64,000 nucleotides of DNA from Dysgonomonas sp. 216 (lineage in GTDB: Bacteria > Bacteroidota > Bacteroidia > Bacteroidales > Dysgonomonadaceae): NCBI RefSeq assembly GCF_010501065.1, contig NZ_QVMM01000003.1:124001-188000 (forward strand), in the 5' to 3' direction. A program made the translations under genes and the position numbers. Shown piece after piece: positions 1-8,830 of the stretch. How positions within the stretch are numbered: the first letter of the stretch is position 1; each line of letters starts with the position of its first letter. Under the pieces are notes generated by a model. It was not told the origin of the DNA. It did not search any database and saw only the letters and a program-made list of their open reading frames with translations.

Positions 1-2
1 AA

Positions 3-800
3 ACAGAGAAATCGGGTATATTGTTTAATGCAACAATGTTACGAAAAGCATTGACTGAGGATAAAACAACTATTTACCCCAAATTCTCATTGGCGGGATT
101 TTCCGATATTGTGAAAGTTTCAGGAGAGGAACTAATAGATGAAATATCGGCATCTTATGATAGAGATGGAATTGAAGAAACGATTGTAATATCTCGATCC
201 AATAAGTGGTCGAATATATATAATCAGGGTATAAGAAATCGAATTTTGTATAGAGAAGAAGAATTGTCATCAGGTGACATACTGATGATTGCTAAGAATA
301 ATTATTATTGGAGCGAAAAGATCGATCAGATTGATTTTTTGGCAAATGGAGAGTTGATTGAGGTATTACGGGTACGGAAAATTACTGAGATTTATGGCTT
401 TAGGTTTTGCGACGTTTTGATAAAGCATCCTGATTATGATGTAGAGATGGAAATAAAGGTTTTGTTAGACACATTACATACTGATAATGCGGGTTTATCG
501 AAAGAACAGTCGGAAAAGTTGTTTTACAGTATATTAGAAGATTATGTAGATATACCCACAAAAGCAGGTAAAATGAAAAAAATGAAAACAGATCCGTATT
601 ATAATGCTGTTCATGTAAAATATGGTTATGCTATAACCTGCCATAAAGCACAAGGAGGGGAGTGGAAAAATGTTTTTTTGGATTTAGGTTATATTTCCGA
701 AGATTTTTTAGGAGAAAATTTTTACCGATGGTTATATACTGCCTTAACCCGGGCGTCTCAAAAATTGTATTTGGTTAATTTACCAGAAGAGTTTGATTGA
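3..800 (+). CDS. C-terminal part of a UvrD/RecD-type (SF1) DNA helicase; 5' end outside window
   Basis: The frame is open from the first bases of the window, so this is the 3' part of a longer gene. A TTG at position 21 is not a convincing start. Near the end are YAITCHKAQGGEW (about nt 628-666), matching helicase motif V with the 'CHKAQG' signature of UvrD_C_2/RecD-like enzymes, and RWLYTALTRASQKLYLV (about nt 729-780), matching motif VI with its arginine. The ATPase core (Walker A/B) must lie upstream and cannot be seen. The family unwinds DNA using ATP; substrate and partners are not visible. A hairpin follows the stop codon. Confidence 0.75.
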   Translation, partial: TEKSGILFNATMLRKALTEDKTTIYPKFSLAGFSDIVKVSGEELIDEISASYDRDGIEETIVISRSNKWSNIYNQGIRNRILYREEELSSGDILMIAKNNYYWSEKIDQIDFLANGELIEVLRVRKITEIYGFRFCDVLIKHPDYDVEMEIKVLLDTLHTDNAGLSKEQSEKLFYSILEDYVDIPTKAGKMKKMKTDPYYNAVHVKYGYAITCHKAQGGEWKNVFLDLGYISEDFLGENFYRWLYTALTRASQKLYLVNLPEEFD

Positions 801-834
801 AATTTTGTAAATAATTGTGAATAAATAAAGAACC

Positions 835-862
835 GATGCAACGTTTTAAAATTTGTTGCATC
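835..862 (+). promoter_or_regulatory. Perfect 8-bp inverted repeat upstream of the ECF sigma gene
   Basis: GATGCAAC (835-842) and GTTGCATC (855-862) are perfect complements around a 12-nt AT loop, ending 23 nt before the sigma-factor ATG. It may terminate the helicase transcript (a weak T-run follows), or it may be an autoregulated ECF promoter, because TGCAAC and GCATCT are spaced like ECF -35/-10 boxes. Sequence alone does not decide. Confidence 0.5.
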
Positions 863-885
863 TATTTTAATGACATCAGAGACGA

Positions 886-1425
886 ATGGATGAATTGCAG
901 CTAATATCAGGGTGCAAGCAAGGGAAACGCGAATATCAGAAATACCTGTACGAGAAATATTCTCGTTCAATGTATGGTATATGTATGCGTTATTGCTCCG
1001 ATCCAGAAGCGGCACAAGACCTTCTTCATGATGGATTTATAAAAATTTTCTCGGTAATTGGCTCTTTTTCAGAGAAAGGTTCGTTTGAGGGCTGGATGAA
1101 ACGGATTTTTATAAATATGGCTCTTGAAAATATAAGAAAAGAAAAGGGGCATCTAGCTACCGAAGATATTGAAAATGTTGCCGATATCGCCGATAATATA
1201 GATAGTGATGCTGATAGAATATCAGAAGATGAGCTTTTGAATATGATACAGGAATTACCGCATGGATACAAAACTGTATTTAATTTATATGCTATCGAGA
1301 ATCTTTCGCATAAAGAAATAGCTCAAATGCTTGGTATTGCCGAAGGAACTTCTAGGTCGCAATATATCAGAGCTAGGCAATTGTTACAAGAAAAGATTCT
1401 CGAATATCAGAGAAAGAATAGATAA
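886..1425 (+). CDS. RNA polymerase ECF-type sigma-70 factor
   Basis: The protein has 179 residues, normal for an ECF sigma factor. Region 2 lies at about residues 20-86, with the -10-recognition helix around DLLHDGFIKIF. Region 4 lies at about 120-172, with the helix-turn-helix LSHKEIAQMLGIAEGTSRS. There is no region 1.1 or 3. It directs core RNA polymerase to a small regulon. The next gene starts 8 nt after its stop and encodes a single-pass membrane protein placed like an anti-sigma factor, so the two are almost certainly co-transcribed. Regulon and signal are unknown. Confidence 0.9.
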   Translation: MDELQLISGCKQGKREYQKYLYEKYSRSMYGICMRYCSDPEAAQDLLHDGFIKIFSVIGSFSEKGSFEGWMKRIFINMALENIRKEKGHLATEDIENVADIADNIDSDADRISEDELLNMIQELPHGYKTVFNLYAIENLSHKEIAQMLGIAEGTSRSQYIRARQLLQEKILEYQRKNR

Positions 1426-1433
1426 GGGATTGA

Positions 1434-2738
1434 ATGATGCAAGATAAGGATAATATAAAAAATATATTTTCGTCGAAATTTAAGAATTTCGAGTCTGACG
1501 TGCCTGACTCTGTTTGGTCGAAAATAGAAGCTAGTTTATCAACGGCGAATGTTGTACCCATAGCTTCAAAAAAGACATTGTATAGGCGTTTAACTATGGT
1601 TTCGGGTGTTGCAGCAGCATTAATTATTGGCTTTTTATTTATTTTGAATGATCAGCCAGAAAAACAGGCTTCTGATTTTATTGCTTCCCAAGAAAAGCAC
1701 TCTTTCACAGATATTGAAAAACAAATCCAGAGGAATATTAACAACGAAGTAAGTATAACTGAGAAATCTAATCAGTATGCATATATATCTACCATTAGAC
1801 AAACAGGAGTACAACAGCCTGTAATAGAAACAAATATTGCAGTAGAAACTCATAGCAATGACGAGGTTCACTCTATCGATGTAAAATCTACAATAACAAA
1901 TTCTAAGCCATATACCGAGTCGGAACTAAGAGATAAAATTAGACTAATGGAACGGCATGCAAGTGGCGAATATGTTGAAATGGGACAACCAATTGCTAAA
2001 TTACAAAAATCAGAAAATAAAGGATTTGGTATATCTGTAGGTGGACACTCTGGATTATCCAGATCGGCTAGTGAGATAGCCGCTAACCCCTCATTACGAG
2101 TTTCTACTGAAGAATATGATGTTCCATCTAATTCTTCGCCTTTTTATAACCCGATGAGCCCCGAAACCACATTAACTAATGGACTTCCTTTGTACGATAA
2201 GGATAAAGTAAATATCGATCATAAGCAACCTATATCTATCGGTTTAAGAGTAAGCAAATTGTTATCTAAAAATCTTTCACTGGAAACAGGTTTGGTTTAT
2301 ACTTATTTATCTTCAGATATAAAGTCTGCTGAAACAGCATCATCGGATTATCCTAAAACCGGTTCACAGAGTTTCTATTATTTAGGTGTGCCAATATCTC
2401 TTAATTACGAATTTGTGCAATGGGGTAAGGCCCGTTTCTATGTGTCTGCCGGAGGTATGATGCAAAAAGACTTTTATGGAAAATTAGACTTAAGGGAAAG
2501 TTACGATGGTCTTATGAATACAGATTATAGTGTTATAAATGAAAAAGTAAGCCAAGATCATATACAATTTTCAGTAACAACGTCGGTTGGGGTTAGTTAT
2601 CCGGTTTACAAAAAACTGCATGTATATTCGAATATTGGCGGTGCTTATTATTTTGACGCTAAAAATGAATATAGAACTATTTATACAGATAGAAAAACAC
2701 AGTTGGATTTGAATGTAGGTTTTAAATATGAGTTTTAA
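1434..2738 (+). CDS. Anti-sigma-like single-pass membrane protein with C-terminal beta-barrel-like domain
   Basis: The protein has 434 residues. A short cytoplasmic part (1-51, with VPDSVWSKIEASL typical of Bacteroidota sigma partners) is followed by one transmembrane helix at about 53-71 (GVAAALIIGFLFIL). Then comes a polar periplasmic linker to about residue 195. The C-terminal 230 residues alternate like porin-family outer-membrane strands (for example GLRVSKLLSKNLSLETGLVY) and end in GFKYEF with a terminal aromatic residue. Position just behind the sigma gene suggests that it holds the sigma factor at the inner membrane. Whether the barrel part really folds into the outer membrane is unclear. 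Two ATGs are adjacent (1434, 1437). Confidence 0.7.
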   Translation: MMQDKDNIKNIFSSKFKNFESDVPDSVWSKIEASLSTANVVPIASKKTLYRRLTMVSGVAAALIIGFLFILNDQPEKQASDFIASQEKHSFTDIEKQIQRNINNEVSITEKSNQYAYISTIRQTGVQQPVIETNIAVETHSNDEVHSIDVKSTITNSKPYTESELRDKIRLMERHASGEYVEMGQPIAKLQKSENKGFGISVGGHSGLSRSASEIAANPSLRVSTEEYDVPSNSSPFYNPMSPETTLTNGLPLYDKDKVNIDHKQPISIGLRVSKLLSKNLSLETGLVYTYLSSDIKSAETASSDYPKTGSQSFYYLGVPISLNYEFVQWGKARFYVSAGGMMQKDFYGKLDLRESYDGLMNTDYSVINEKVSQDHIQFSVTTSVGVSYPVYKKLHVYSNIGGAYYFDAKNEYRTIYTDRKTQLDLNVGFKYEF

Positions 2739-2853
2739 TACTTATATTAATTTTTAACTTCGTATATGAATTGATTGTTGTACTTTTAGGGTCGATAAAG
2801 TATTAGTTTTGTTATTAAAGTTATTATTAACCAGAGAGAATTGTATAAAACCA

Positions 2854-3675
2854 ATGAAAAAAGTTGTTTCTAAATTAGCTTATGCTTTTGCAGGATGTAT
2901 TTTATTATTATCTTCTTGTTTGGGCGATACAGAAAATGTTACAGAGGTAACGGGTGCTAATGTATATATTGCATCGGAATCGGGAAATAAATATGGTATA
3001 TTAGGTGTAAGCCCATATTATCCGATGGAGCATTCAAAAATATCAGAGCTATCGCAAGGTGATGTAATATTAGGAGCATCTATACGTTTAAACTTTGAAC
3101 AAATAGGGAAGTTTGGTTATGCTTTAGAAAAGTTTGAATATCCGGAAGAGGGTTATGTACCCAAGTCTAAGCAGATTCAGCCATTATTGCTTGCTGATCA
3201 GATAGATACTTCAGCTATAACATCAAAAACGAATATCCTGGAAGGTTTAAGTTTATCTATTGTTTCTCAATACGCATCTTGGGGAGATAGATGGGTGGCT
3301 ACAATAAAATACCAAACATTGGAAGAAGAACCTCTGCCTGAAGTTTCTATATCTTATGATAAAGAAAGACAGCGTGATCTTGATGGTTTACCAATAAGAG
3401 AAGATGAGAGGATAATAGATCTCAGAATCAAGAGATTTCCAGAGTCGGGTGTTGCCGGAACAGAAAATTCAACAATTATTAATAGTGTCTTCAATTTGTC
3501 GGATTTGCGAACTTGGGTTCAAATGGAAAATAGTGATATAGATCTTGTTTATATAAGACTAAGGTATTACAACAAAACATCTTTAGATTCGGCAGATGGT
3601 AAATATCAGATTTATTTAACTAACAGAAATACGAATTTAGCATTGGCTTATTCTTCAGATGAAGATCAAAAATAA
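2854..3675 (+). CDS. NigD-like lipoprotein
   Basis: I start the gene at the ATG at 2854, giving 273 residues. The frame extends upstream to a TTG at 2809, but those codons would put extra residues before a clear lipoprotein signal. From 2854 the N-terminus is KK-rich, followed by a hydrophobic stretch and the lipobox LLSSC at about residues 20-24. The mature part has the two-domain feel of NigD1/NigD2-family proteins, with an N-terminal barrel-like half and a C-terminal sandwich ending IYLTNRNTNLALAYSSDED. Function is unknown. It lies on the strand of the sigma/anti-sigma pair, 115 nt downstream, and could be in its regulon. A terminator follows. Confidence 0.75.
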   Translation: MKKVVSKLAYAFAGCILLLSSCLGDTENVTEVTGANVYIASESGNKYGILGVSPYYPMEHSKISELSQGDVILGASIRLNFEQIGKFGYALEKFEYPEEGYVPKSKQIQPLLLADQIDTSAITSKTNILEGLSLSIVSQYASWGDRWVATIKYQTLEEEPLPEVSISYDKERQRDLDGLPIREDERIIDLRIKRFPESGVAGTENSTIINSVFNLSDLRTWVQMENSDIDLVYIRLRYYNKTSLDSADGKYQIYLTNRNTNLALAYSSDEDQK

Positions 3676-3706
3676 TGAACTAAAGTACTAGATAAAATAA
3701 AACGCG

Positions 3707-3739
3707 AGAATCCGTCAAAGTTAATTGGCGGATTCTTTT
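3707..3739 (+). terminator. Rho-independent terminator after the NigD-like gene
   Basis: AGAATCCGTCAA (3707-3718) pairs with TTGGCGGATTCT (3725-3736) as a 12-bp stem with one G-U pair, followed by a T-run. Confidence 0.8.
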
Positions 3740-3795
3740 ATATAATTATACTAATGTCTGTGAATAAAATATTCCGTTAGTATATTTATAGGTAA

Positions 3796-4614
3796 TTATA
3801 GTTCGAATTTAATAGTTTTTCCTTCAACAAATACGCCTTTCGATACTTTAATGGCTATTTTGTGATCGGCACTGTAACCAATAGTTTCACCATCTTTTAG
3901 GGTTACATCATTTTCAATAACATAAGATGTAATGTTAAGTATGAAGTTATATAATTCTTGCGCATCTTTATCCGATTCTATAATCTCCATTTCGTTCTGA
4001 TAGAAATTTGTCAGTCCATAAGTGTAGATACTTACTTTATTTTCATCGTTAACACGAACTCCTATATATACCCATAACGGAACAGGAATACTTCCCGATT
4101 GCAGGTCTTCAACACAATTCAAATAATACTCTTTCGATAAAAGAAGAGTTTCGTTACCTTGGTATATACCTACACAGTTAGATGTACTGAGAATAGATAC
4201 CAGCATTTTGCTTAATATTCGAAATCGATCAACAGGAGTCAGATCTCCGGACATTACCGTTACTATAACATGCCCTGTATGATCTTTTAATACGTCTAGA
4301 GCATTTGGCCACAAATAGTTGTAAGACGCAACACTTACTATATCCTCATAAGGAATAGGAGCGGGCATTTTAGCTATAGCCACCATTTGCCCGTCAATAT
4401 TAAAAACTGCTGTTTCGTCACTGGCTCCTTCATCTTCGGTTATTTCAACTTGCCAAAACGACTTCAAATGCTCTATAACCTTTTGAATGTTATAGCTTTC
4501 GTTGTTTTTAAACATTGGCATAGCTAATAATATTCTAGATTCCGAGTTTTCTGATTCAGTTTTGGAAGGAGTAGTATCCTGTGTTTTCTTTTTGAAAAAA
4601 TCGAATATTCCCAT
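3796..4614 (-). CDS. DUF4261 domain-containing protein
   Basis: The protein has 272 residues. It starts with the amphipathic MGIFDFFKKK, then a Ser/Glu-rich spacer to about residue 25, then one globular domain matching DUF4261: an N-terminal ILLAMPMFKN strand, the block ALDVLKDHTGHVIVTV around residues 105-120, and a C-terminal part ending IKFEL. No enzyme motif can be identified and function is unknown. There is no signal peptide, so it is likely cytoplasmic. It stands alone between two terminators and does not look operonic with rpiB-tkt. Confidence 0.7.
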   Translation of the reverse strand: MGIFDFFKKKTQDTTPSKTESENSESRILLAMPMFKNNESYNIQKVIEHLKSFWQVEITEDEGASDETAVFNIDGQMVAIAKMPAPIPYEDIVSVASYNYLWPNALDVLKDHTGHVIVTVMSGDLTPVDRFRILSKMLVSILSTSNCVGIYQGNETLLLSKEYYLNCVEDLQSGSIPVPLWVYIGVRVNDENKVSIYTYGLTNFYQNEMEIIESDKDAQELYNFILNITSYVIENDVTLKDGETIGYSADHKIAIKVSKGVFVEGKTIKFEL

Positions 4615-4683
4615 AATTTATCTGTAAAATTGATTAAAGTTTGGTTTCAGTAGCCTAATATAGTACAAATATTTTTTATTTGA

Positions 4684-4734
4684 ATTTGTTAAAAAAACAA
4701 AGCCAACTAAAATTATGAATTAGTCGGCTTTGTT
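4684..4734 (-). terminator. Rho-independent terminator of tkt-rpiB
   Basis: On the minus strand AACAAAGCCGACTAA (from 4734) pairs with TTAGTTGGCTTTGTT (to 4696), one mismatch, followed by seven T. Confidence 0.8.
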
Positions 4735-4753
4735 CTATCTGTTTAATAAGCTT

Positions 4754-5233
4754 TTATTTGCTGCTATTTTCTCCGCAAGGAATTTTATCGATACGTCTTT
4801 GATGTCTTCCTCCTTCAAAAGAAGAATTAAGGAATGTTATCAGAATTTTATGAGCTTCCTCCAGAGGAATGTATAGTCCCGGAAGGGTTAATACATTGGC
4901 ATTATTATGTGCACGAGCAAAAAATGCAAGTTCTTCGGTCCAGCATAAAGCTGCACGAATATTTTGATGTTTATTTACGGACATATTTATACCATTTCCC
5001 GAAGCACAGATTGCAATTCCCGGATAACATTCTCCGTTTTCTACAGCCGAAGCCATTGGATGTGCAAAGTCAGCATAATCACTACTTTCCATAGAATAAG
5101 CTCCAAAGTCTTTGTATGCAATGCCTTTTTTATCTAATAGACTAATAAGATACATCTTCATAGGGTATCCGGCATGGTCACTGCAAATGCCAATAGGTTT
5201 ATCAGTAGGCTGTATCAATGATTTCTCTTCCAT
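4754..5233 (-). CDS. rpiB: Ribose-5-phosphate isomerase B
   Basis: RpiB interconverts ribose 5-phosphate and ribulose 5-phosphate in the non-oxidative pentose phosphate pathway. The 159-residue protein shows the family blocks in order: GICSDHAGYPMK near the N-terminus, DYADFAHPMASAV, the substrate-binding loop CASGNGINMSVNKHQNIRA at about 75-93, and ARAHNNANVLTLPG at about 106-119. The Cys of the loop and the His of SDHAG fit the catalytic pair of the RpiB/LacAB family. It begins 13 nt after the tkt stop, so the two genes form an operon for the same pathway. The C-terminal HQRRIDKI is also typical. Confidence 0.95.
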   Translation of the reverse strand: MEEKSLIQPTDKPIGICSDHAGYPMKMYLISLLDKKGIAYKDFGAYSMESSDYADFAHPMASAVENGECYPGIAICASGNGINMSVNKHQNIRAALCWTEELAFFARAHNNANVLTLPGLYIPLEEAHKILITFLNSSFEGGRHQRRIDKIPCGENSSK

Positions 5234-5246
5234 TACGGTGTATTAT

Positions 5247-7274
5247 TTATTTTTTCAAGTAGTCTTTAACTTGGTTATATACATTCTCAGCAGTGAAGCC
5301 TAGCTTTTCATCTAACACTTTGTAAGGAGCAGAGAATCCAAATGATTCTAATCCCCATATACGTCCGCTATCACCAACCAAGCCAAGTAAGTTTACGGGT
5401 AATCCGGCTGTTAGTCCAAATATTTTTTTGCCAGCAGGAAGTACTGACTGTTGGTATTCTGCCGATTGACTACGGAATAAACCTTCAGATGGAACAGATA
5501 CTATACGTGTTTTTATTCCATCGTTATTTAATAGTTTTGCTCCATCTACAAGTGTTGATACTTCTGAGCCTGAAGCTAGAAGAATAACATCGTAATTTGC
5601 ATCATCTTGCACAATATAAGCTCCTTTTTTTGCTTGTAATGCGTCTTGATAACCATTAATTGGCAGATCGTTAATATTTTGACGAGACAATATAAGTGCA
5701 GTAGGAGTGCTTACGTTTTCCATTGCCATTTTCCATGCTACAGTCGCCTCGTGTACATCGGCAGGACGAAGAACTAACATTGAGTTATGACCTTTATGGT
5801 TTTTAAGTTTCTCCATCAAACGTATCTGAGCCTCTTGCTCAACAGGTTCATGTGTTGGTCCATCTTCCCCAACACGGAAAGCATCGTGTGTCCAGATATA
5901 TTTAACCGGTAACTCCATTAGAGCAGCCATACGCACGGCAGGTTTCATATAATCGGAGAATACGAAGAATGTTCCGCAAGCAACAATAACACCACCATGT
6001 AGTGCTATACCATTACACAGACATGCCATTGTAAATTCAGCAACACCTGCTTGAAGGAATGCTCCTGAGAAATCGCCTTTACGGAATATTGTTGTGTTTT
6101 TTAAGAATCCGTCAGTTTTATCTGAATTTGATAAGTCGGCTGAAGAAACAATCATGTTTTCCACATTCTTAGCTAGCTCAACCAACACTGTTGATGAAGC
6201 TGCACGTGTAGCGGCATTTGCTTTTTGTTGTATTCCAGCCCAATTTATGGCAGGAACTTCATTTGCAAACCATTTTTGCATTTTAGCAGCAAGTTCAGGA
6301 TTTGCTTTTTCCCACTCTTGTTTAGCTGCATATTTTTTTGCAACAATTGCTTTAAGTTCGGATGCCCGTTTTGCATATAATTCCTGAACTTCAGGGAATA
6401 TTACAAATGGATTTTTAGGATCACCACCTAAATTGGCAATTGATTTATCGAAACTAGCTCCAGCCTCGCCTAATGGCATACCATGTGTTGCACATTTGTT
6501 CTCGAAACTTGAACCATCTTCTGTTACTGCACCTTTCCCCATAATTGTTTGTCCAATTATAAGTGTAGGCTTTTCTTTTTCAAGTTTGGCTTCGGTTAAT
6601 GCAGCACGTATTTCTGATATATCATTTCCTTTTATTGAGATAACACGCCATCCCCAAGCCTGATATTTTGCAGCAACATCTTCTTCTGTTACATCTTTGG
6701 TTTCGGATGACAATTGTATACCGTTCGAATCGTAGAACATAATAAGGTTATCTAAACCTAAATGTCCGGCAATACGACCAGCTCCTTGTGATATTTCTTC
6801 CTGCACACCACCATCAGATATAAATGTATAAATTGTTTGGTTCATACATTCTCCAAAACGGGCTTTCAAAAATTTAGCAGCGATAGCAGCCCCCACAGCA
6901 TAAGTATGACCTTGCCCTAAAGGACCAGAAGTGTTTTCAACGCCACGTTTCAGGTCTAGTTCGGGATGTCCGGGGGTAACGCTGCCCCATTGGCGGAACT
7001 GTTGTAGATCTTCAAGAGTGAATTTACCTGTTAAAGCTAAAGTAGAATATAACATTGGAGACATATGACCAGGATCAAGAAAGAAACGATCGCGACCTTC
7101 CCATGTAGGATTTTCGGGGTCATATTCCAAAAATTCAGAATATAATACATTAATGAAATCGGCTCCACCCATTGCGCCTCCGGGATGTCCTGATTTTGCT
7201 TTTTCTACCATTGCTGCAGCAAGAATACGTATATTATCTGCTGCTTTTTCCAAAACTTTGAAATCGTTGCTCAT
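5247..7274 (-). CDS. tkt: Transketolase
   Basis: This thiamine-diphosphate enzyme moves two-carbon units between sugar phosphates in the pentose phosphate pathway. At 675 residues it has full bacterial length. Visible marks are AKSGHPGGAMGGADF near residues 26-40, the ThDP-binding GDGG-type segment (here ISDGGVQEEISQGAG, about 153-167) and the pyrimidine-domain block THDAFRVGEDGPTHEPVEQ (about 462-480). The C-terminal domain closes with GLESFGFSAPYKVL. It is the first gene of the tkt-rpiB operon and has a clear promoter at 7307-7338. Confidence 0.97.
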   Translation of the reverse strand: MSNDFKVLEKAADNIRILAAAMVEKAKSGHPGGAMGGADFINVLYSEFLEYDPENPTWEGRDRFFLDPGHMSPMLYSTLALTGKFTLEDLQQFRQWGSVTPGHPELDLKRGVENTSGPLGQGHTYAVGAAIAAKFLKARFGECMNQTIYTFISDGGVQEEISQGAGRIAGHLGLDNLIMFYDSNGIQLSSETKDVTEEDVAAKYQAWGWRVISIKGNDISEIRAALTEAKLEKEKPTLIIGQTIMGKGAVTEDGSSFENKCATHGMPLGEAGASFDKSIANLGGDPKNPFVIFPEVQELYAKRASELKAIVAKKYAAKQEWEKANPELAAKMQKWFANEVPAINWAGIQQKANAATRAASSTVLVELAKNVENMIVSSADLSNSDKTDGFLKNTTIFRKGDFSGAFLQAGVAEFTMACLCNGIALHGGVIVACGTFFVFSDYMKPAVRMAALMELPVKYIWTHDAFRVGEDGPTHEPVEQEAQIRLMEKLKNHKGHNSMLVLRPADVHEATVAWKMAMENVSTPTALILSRQNINDLPINGYQDALQAKKGAYIVQDDANYDVILLASGSEVSTLVDGAKLLNNDGIKTRIVSVPSEGLFRSQSAEYQQSVLPAGKKIFGLTAGLPVNLLGLVGDSGRIWGLESFGFSAPYKVLDEKLGFTAENVYNQVKDYLKK

Positions 7275-7306
7275 ATTGATTGATTATATAGTAATTTTCT
7301 AGGCGA

Positions 7307-7338
7307 CAAATATAGATAAATATCAGCGAGTTTACAAA
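7307..7338 (-). promoter_or_regulatory. tkt promoter
   Basis: On the minus strand TTTG (7338-7335), a 20-nt spacer and TATATTTG (7314-7307) match the Bacteroidota -33/-7 consensus, about 33 nt before the tkt start. Confidence 0.7.
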
Positions 7339-7461
7339 CCATATTTCGGTTATATGAAACTATTTACAGATACTTATTGTTGAAGAATAGCGTACAAGTG
7401 TTTTATTTACACTTATTTTAAATAGGCACTTATTGTATATAAGTGGTTCTTATTATAAAAA

Positions 7462-7501
7462 CAAAAAAAATGTCCTTTACATAAAGTATAAGGACATTTT
7501 T
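7462..7501 (-). terminator. Rho-independent terminator of the ferredoxin gene
   Basis: AAAAATGTCCTT (7466-7477) and AAGGACATTTTT (7490-7501) form a 12-bp stem. On the minus strand a T-run follows, placing it downstream of the ferredoxin gene. Confidence 0.8.
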
Positions 7502-7551
7502 ATTTTGTATTTATCATTCTTCTTGTAAAAGAAGAATTGCTCTATCCTGAA

Positions 7552-7719
7552 TTATGCCGGATGTATAGCTTCTGTTGGACAAACATCAGCACAAGTACCA
7601 CAATCAGTACAAGTATCCGGATCGATTTTATAGATATCTCCTTCAGCAATTGCATTTACAGGACACTCGTCGATACAAGTTCCGCAAGCAATACAATCTT
7701 CATTAATTACGTAAGCCAT
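7552..7719 (-). CDS. 2[4Fe-4S] ferredoxin
   Basis: This 55-residue protein carries two classical cluster motifs: Cys9-x2-Cys12-x2-Cys15-x3-Cys19 (followed by Pro20) and Cys37-x2-Cys40-x2-Cys43-x3-Cys47 (followed by Pro48). That is the clostridial-type low-potential electron carrier. It would shuttle electrons for enzymes such as pyruvate:ferredoxin oxidoreductase in anaerobic metabolism (family knowledge). The gene stands alone, with a consensus promoter 49 nt upstream and its own terminator, so it is monocistronic and probably highly expressed. Confidence 0.95.
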   Translation of the reverse strand: MAYVINEDCIACGTCIDECPVNAIAEGDIYKIDPDTCTDCGTCADVCPTEAIHPA

Positions 7720-7767
7720 ACTTCAAAAATTTTAATTCTATTATTAATAATACTAACTTTGATACCA

Positions 7768-7798
7768 CAAATATAAATAGTTTTTCTATTAAGCCAAA
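7768..7798 (-). promoter_or_regulatory. Ferredoxin promoter
   Basis: Minus strand: TTTG (7798-7795), 19-nt spacer, TATATTTG (7775-7768). This is a near-perfect Bacteroidota promoter 49 nt before the ferredoxin ATG. The rest of the roughly 300-nt gap to porT is AT-rich; it holds a 12-bp palindrome (CTGTATATACAG, 7818-7829) and no gene that I can support. Confidence 0.75.
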
Positions 7799-8027
7799 AA
7801 CAATATTTATAGATATTCTGTATATACAGATTTATTCTGTCTATAAACGAAAAACAATAGTATAATATAAGCTTTTGTATTCTAAACATATAAGTATACA
7901 GAAAAGTTCACTTTATACTTTTACATTTTTAAGGTTATTTTAAATCATTCTAAAAAGTAAACTGTGTTTATTTGCAATAATAAGTTTCGAAAATGAACGT
8001 TATATAATAAAAAAGTAAGGTATTGCA

Positions 8028-8741
8028 TTGAAAACAAAAAATATAATAATATTATTCGTTGCGTTATTTCTGTTTGGAAACAGCGTATATGCACAAAAGG
8101 AAAAGGTTAAAAACCGTCCTCATGCCGACCAAAAAATGTTTAGCCTGGGCTTTACGGTTGGTATAAATATGCAGGATTTAATTCTTTCACACTCTGGCTT
8201 TGCGCAACCTAACGGTGAAGTTTGGTTTGCCGAAATACCGTCTTATAATCCGGGTTTCAGTGTAGGGATTATAGCAGATCGGTATTTGAATGAGCATCTT
8301 AACCTCAGATTAGTTCCTTCTTTACATTTTGGGGAAAAACAGTTTACATTTAAAGAACAAACCTCGAAAGAAATTTTTAAGACTACACTTAAAACCAATT
8401 ATTTAACTGTTCCGTTATTGTTAAAGTATAGTGCGAAGCGGTTAAATAATTTCCGTCCATATGTTTTAGGCGGTGTATATGGTAGTATGGAAATTGGGGG
8501 TAAAAAAAACATGCCACTTAGAGCAAAAGGAAGCGATTATGGATTGGAGTTTGGTTTTGGTTGCAACTTCTATATGCCGTTATTTAAATTTTGTCCCGAA
8601 ATAAGATTTTCTTTAGGTTTGAAGGATATGATACAAAAAGATCGTTCGGATTTGGTTGATAAAGAACAATATTTGAAGTATACCGAAGCATTCAATTCTG
8701 GAAAATCGAGAATGATAATTATTACATTCAATTTTGAGTAG
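8028..8741 (+). CDS. porT: Type IX secretion system outer-membrane protein PorT
   Basis: The protein has 237 residues, the usual PorT length, with a signal peptide at about 1-22 (IIILFVALFLFGNSVYAQ). The mature protein has alternating beta-strand character throughout. It carries the family-type start MFSLGFTVGINMQDLILSHS, the block IPSYNPGFSVGIIADRYLN, and ends MIIITFNFE with a terminal aromatic-rich strand. PorT/SprT is an outer-membrane beta-barrel needed for T9SS. The start codon is TTG at 8028; no ATG fits the signal peptide. It is monocistronic here. A generic PorT-family barrel is the alternative, but the match to true PorT looks good. Confidence 0.8.
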   Translation: MKTKNIIILFVALFLFGNSVYAQKEKVKNRPHADQKMFSLGFTVGINMQDLILSHSGFAQPNGEVWFAEIPSYNPGFSVGIIADRYLNEHLNLRLVPSLHFGEKQFTFKEQTSKEIFKTTLKTNYLTVPLLLKYSAKRLNNFRPYVLGGVYGSMEIGGKKNMPLRAKGSDYGLEFGFGCNFYMPLFKFCPEIRFSLGLKDMIQKDRSDLVDKEQYLKYTEAFNSGKSRMIIITFNFE

Positions 8742-8830
8742 TAAGTATAATCGCAAAAAAGGACAAGTTATTATATCCTTAAACTTACTACTTTTGTTAC
8801 GTAATTAATTAGTAACAAAAACATATAATC

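Noticed and set aside
7537..7776. A 79-codon plus-strand frame over the ferredoxin gene
   Set aside because: The minus strand encodes an 8-cysteine ferredoxin with promoter and terminator, so this is a shadow.
7818..7829. 12-bp palindrome CTGTATATACAG between the ferredoxin gene and porT
   Set aside because: A single AT-rich palindrome with no second copy nearby; expected by chance at this base composition.
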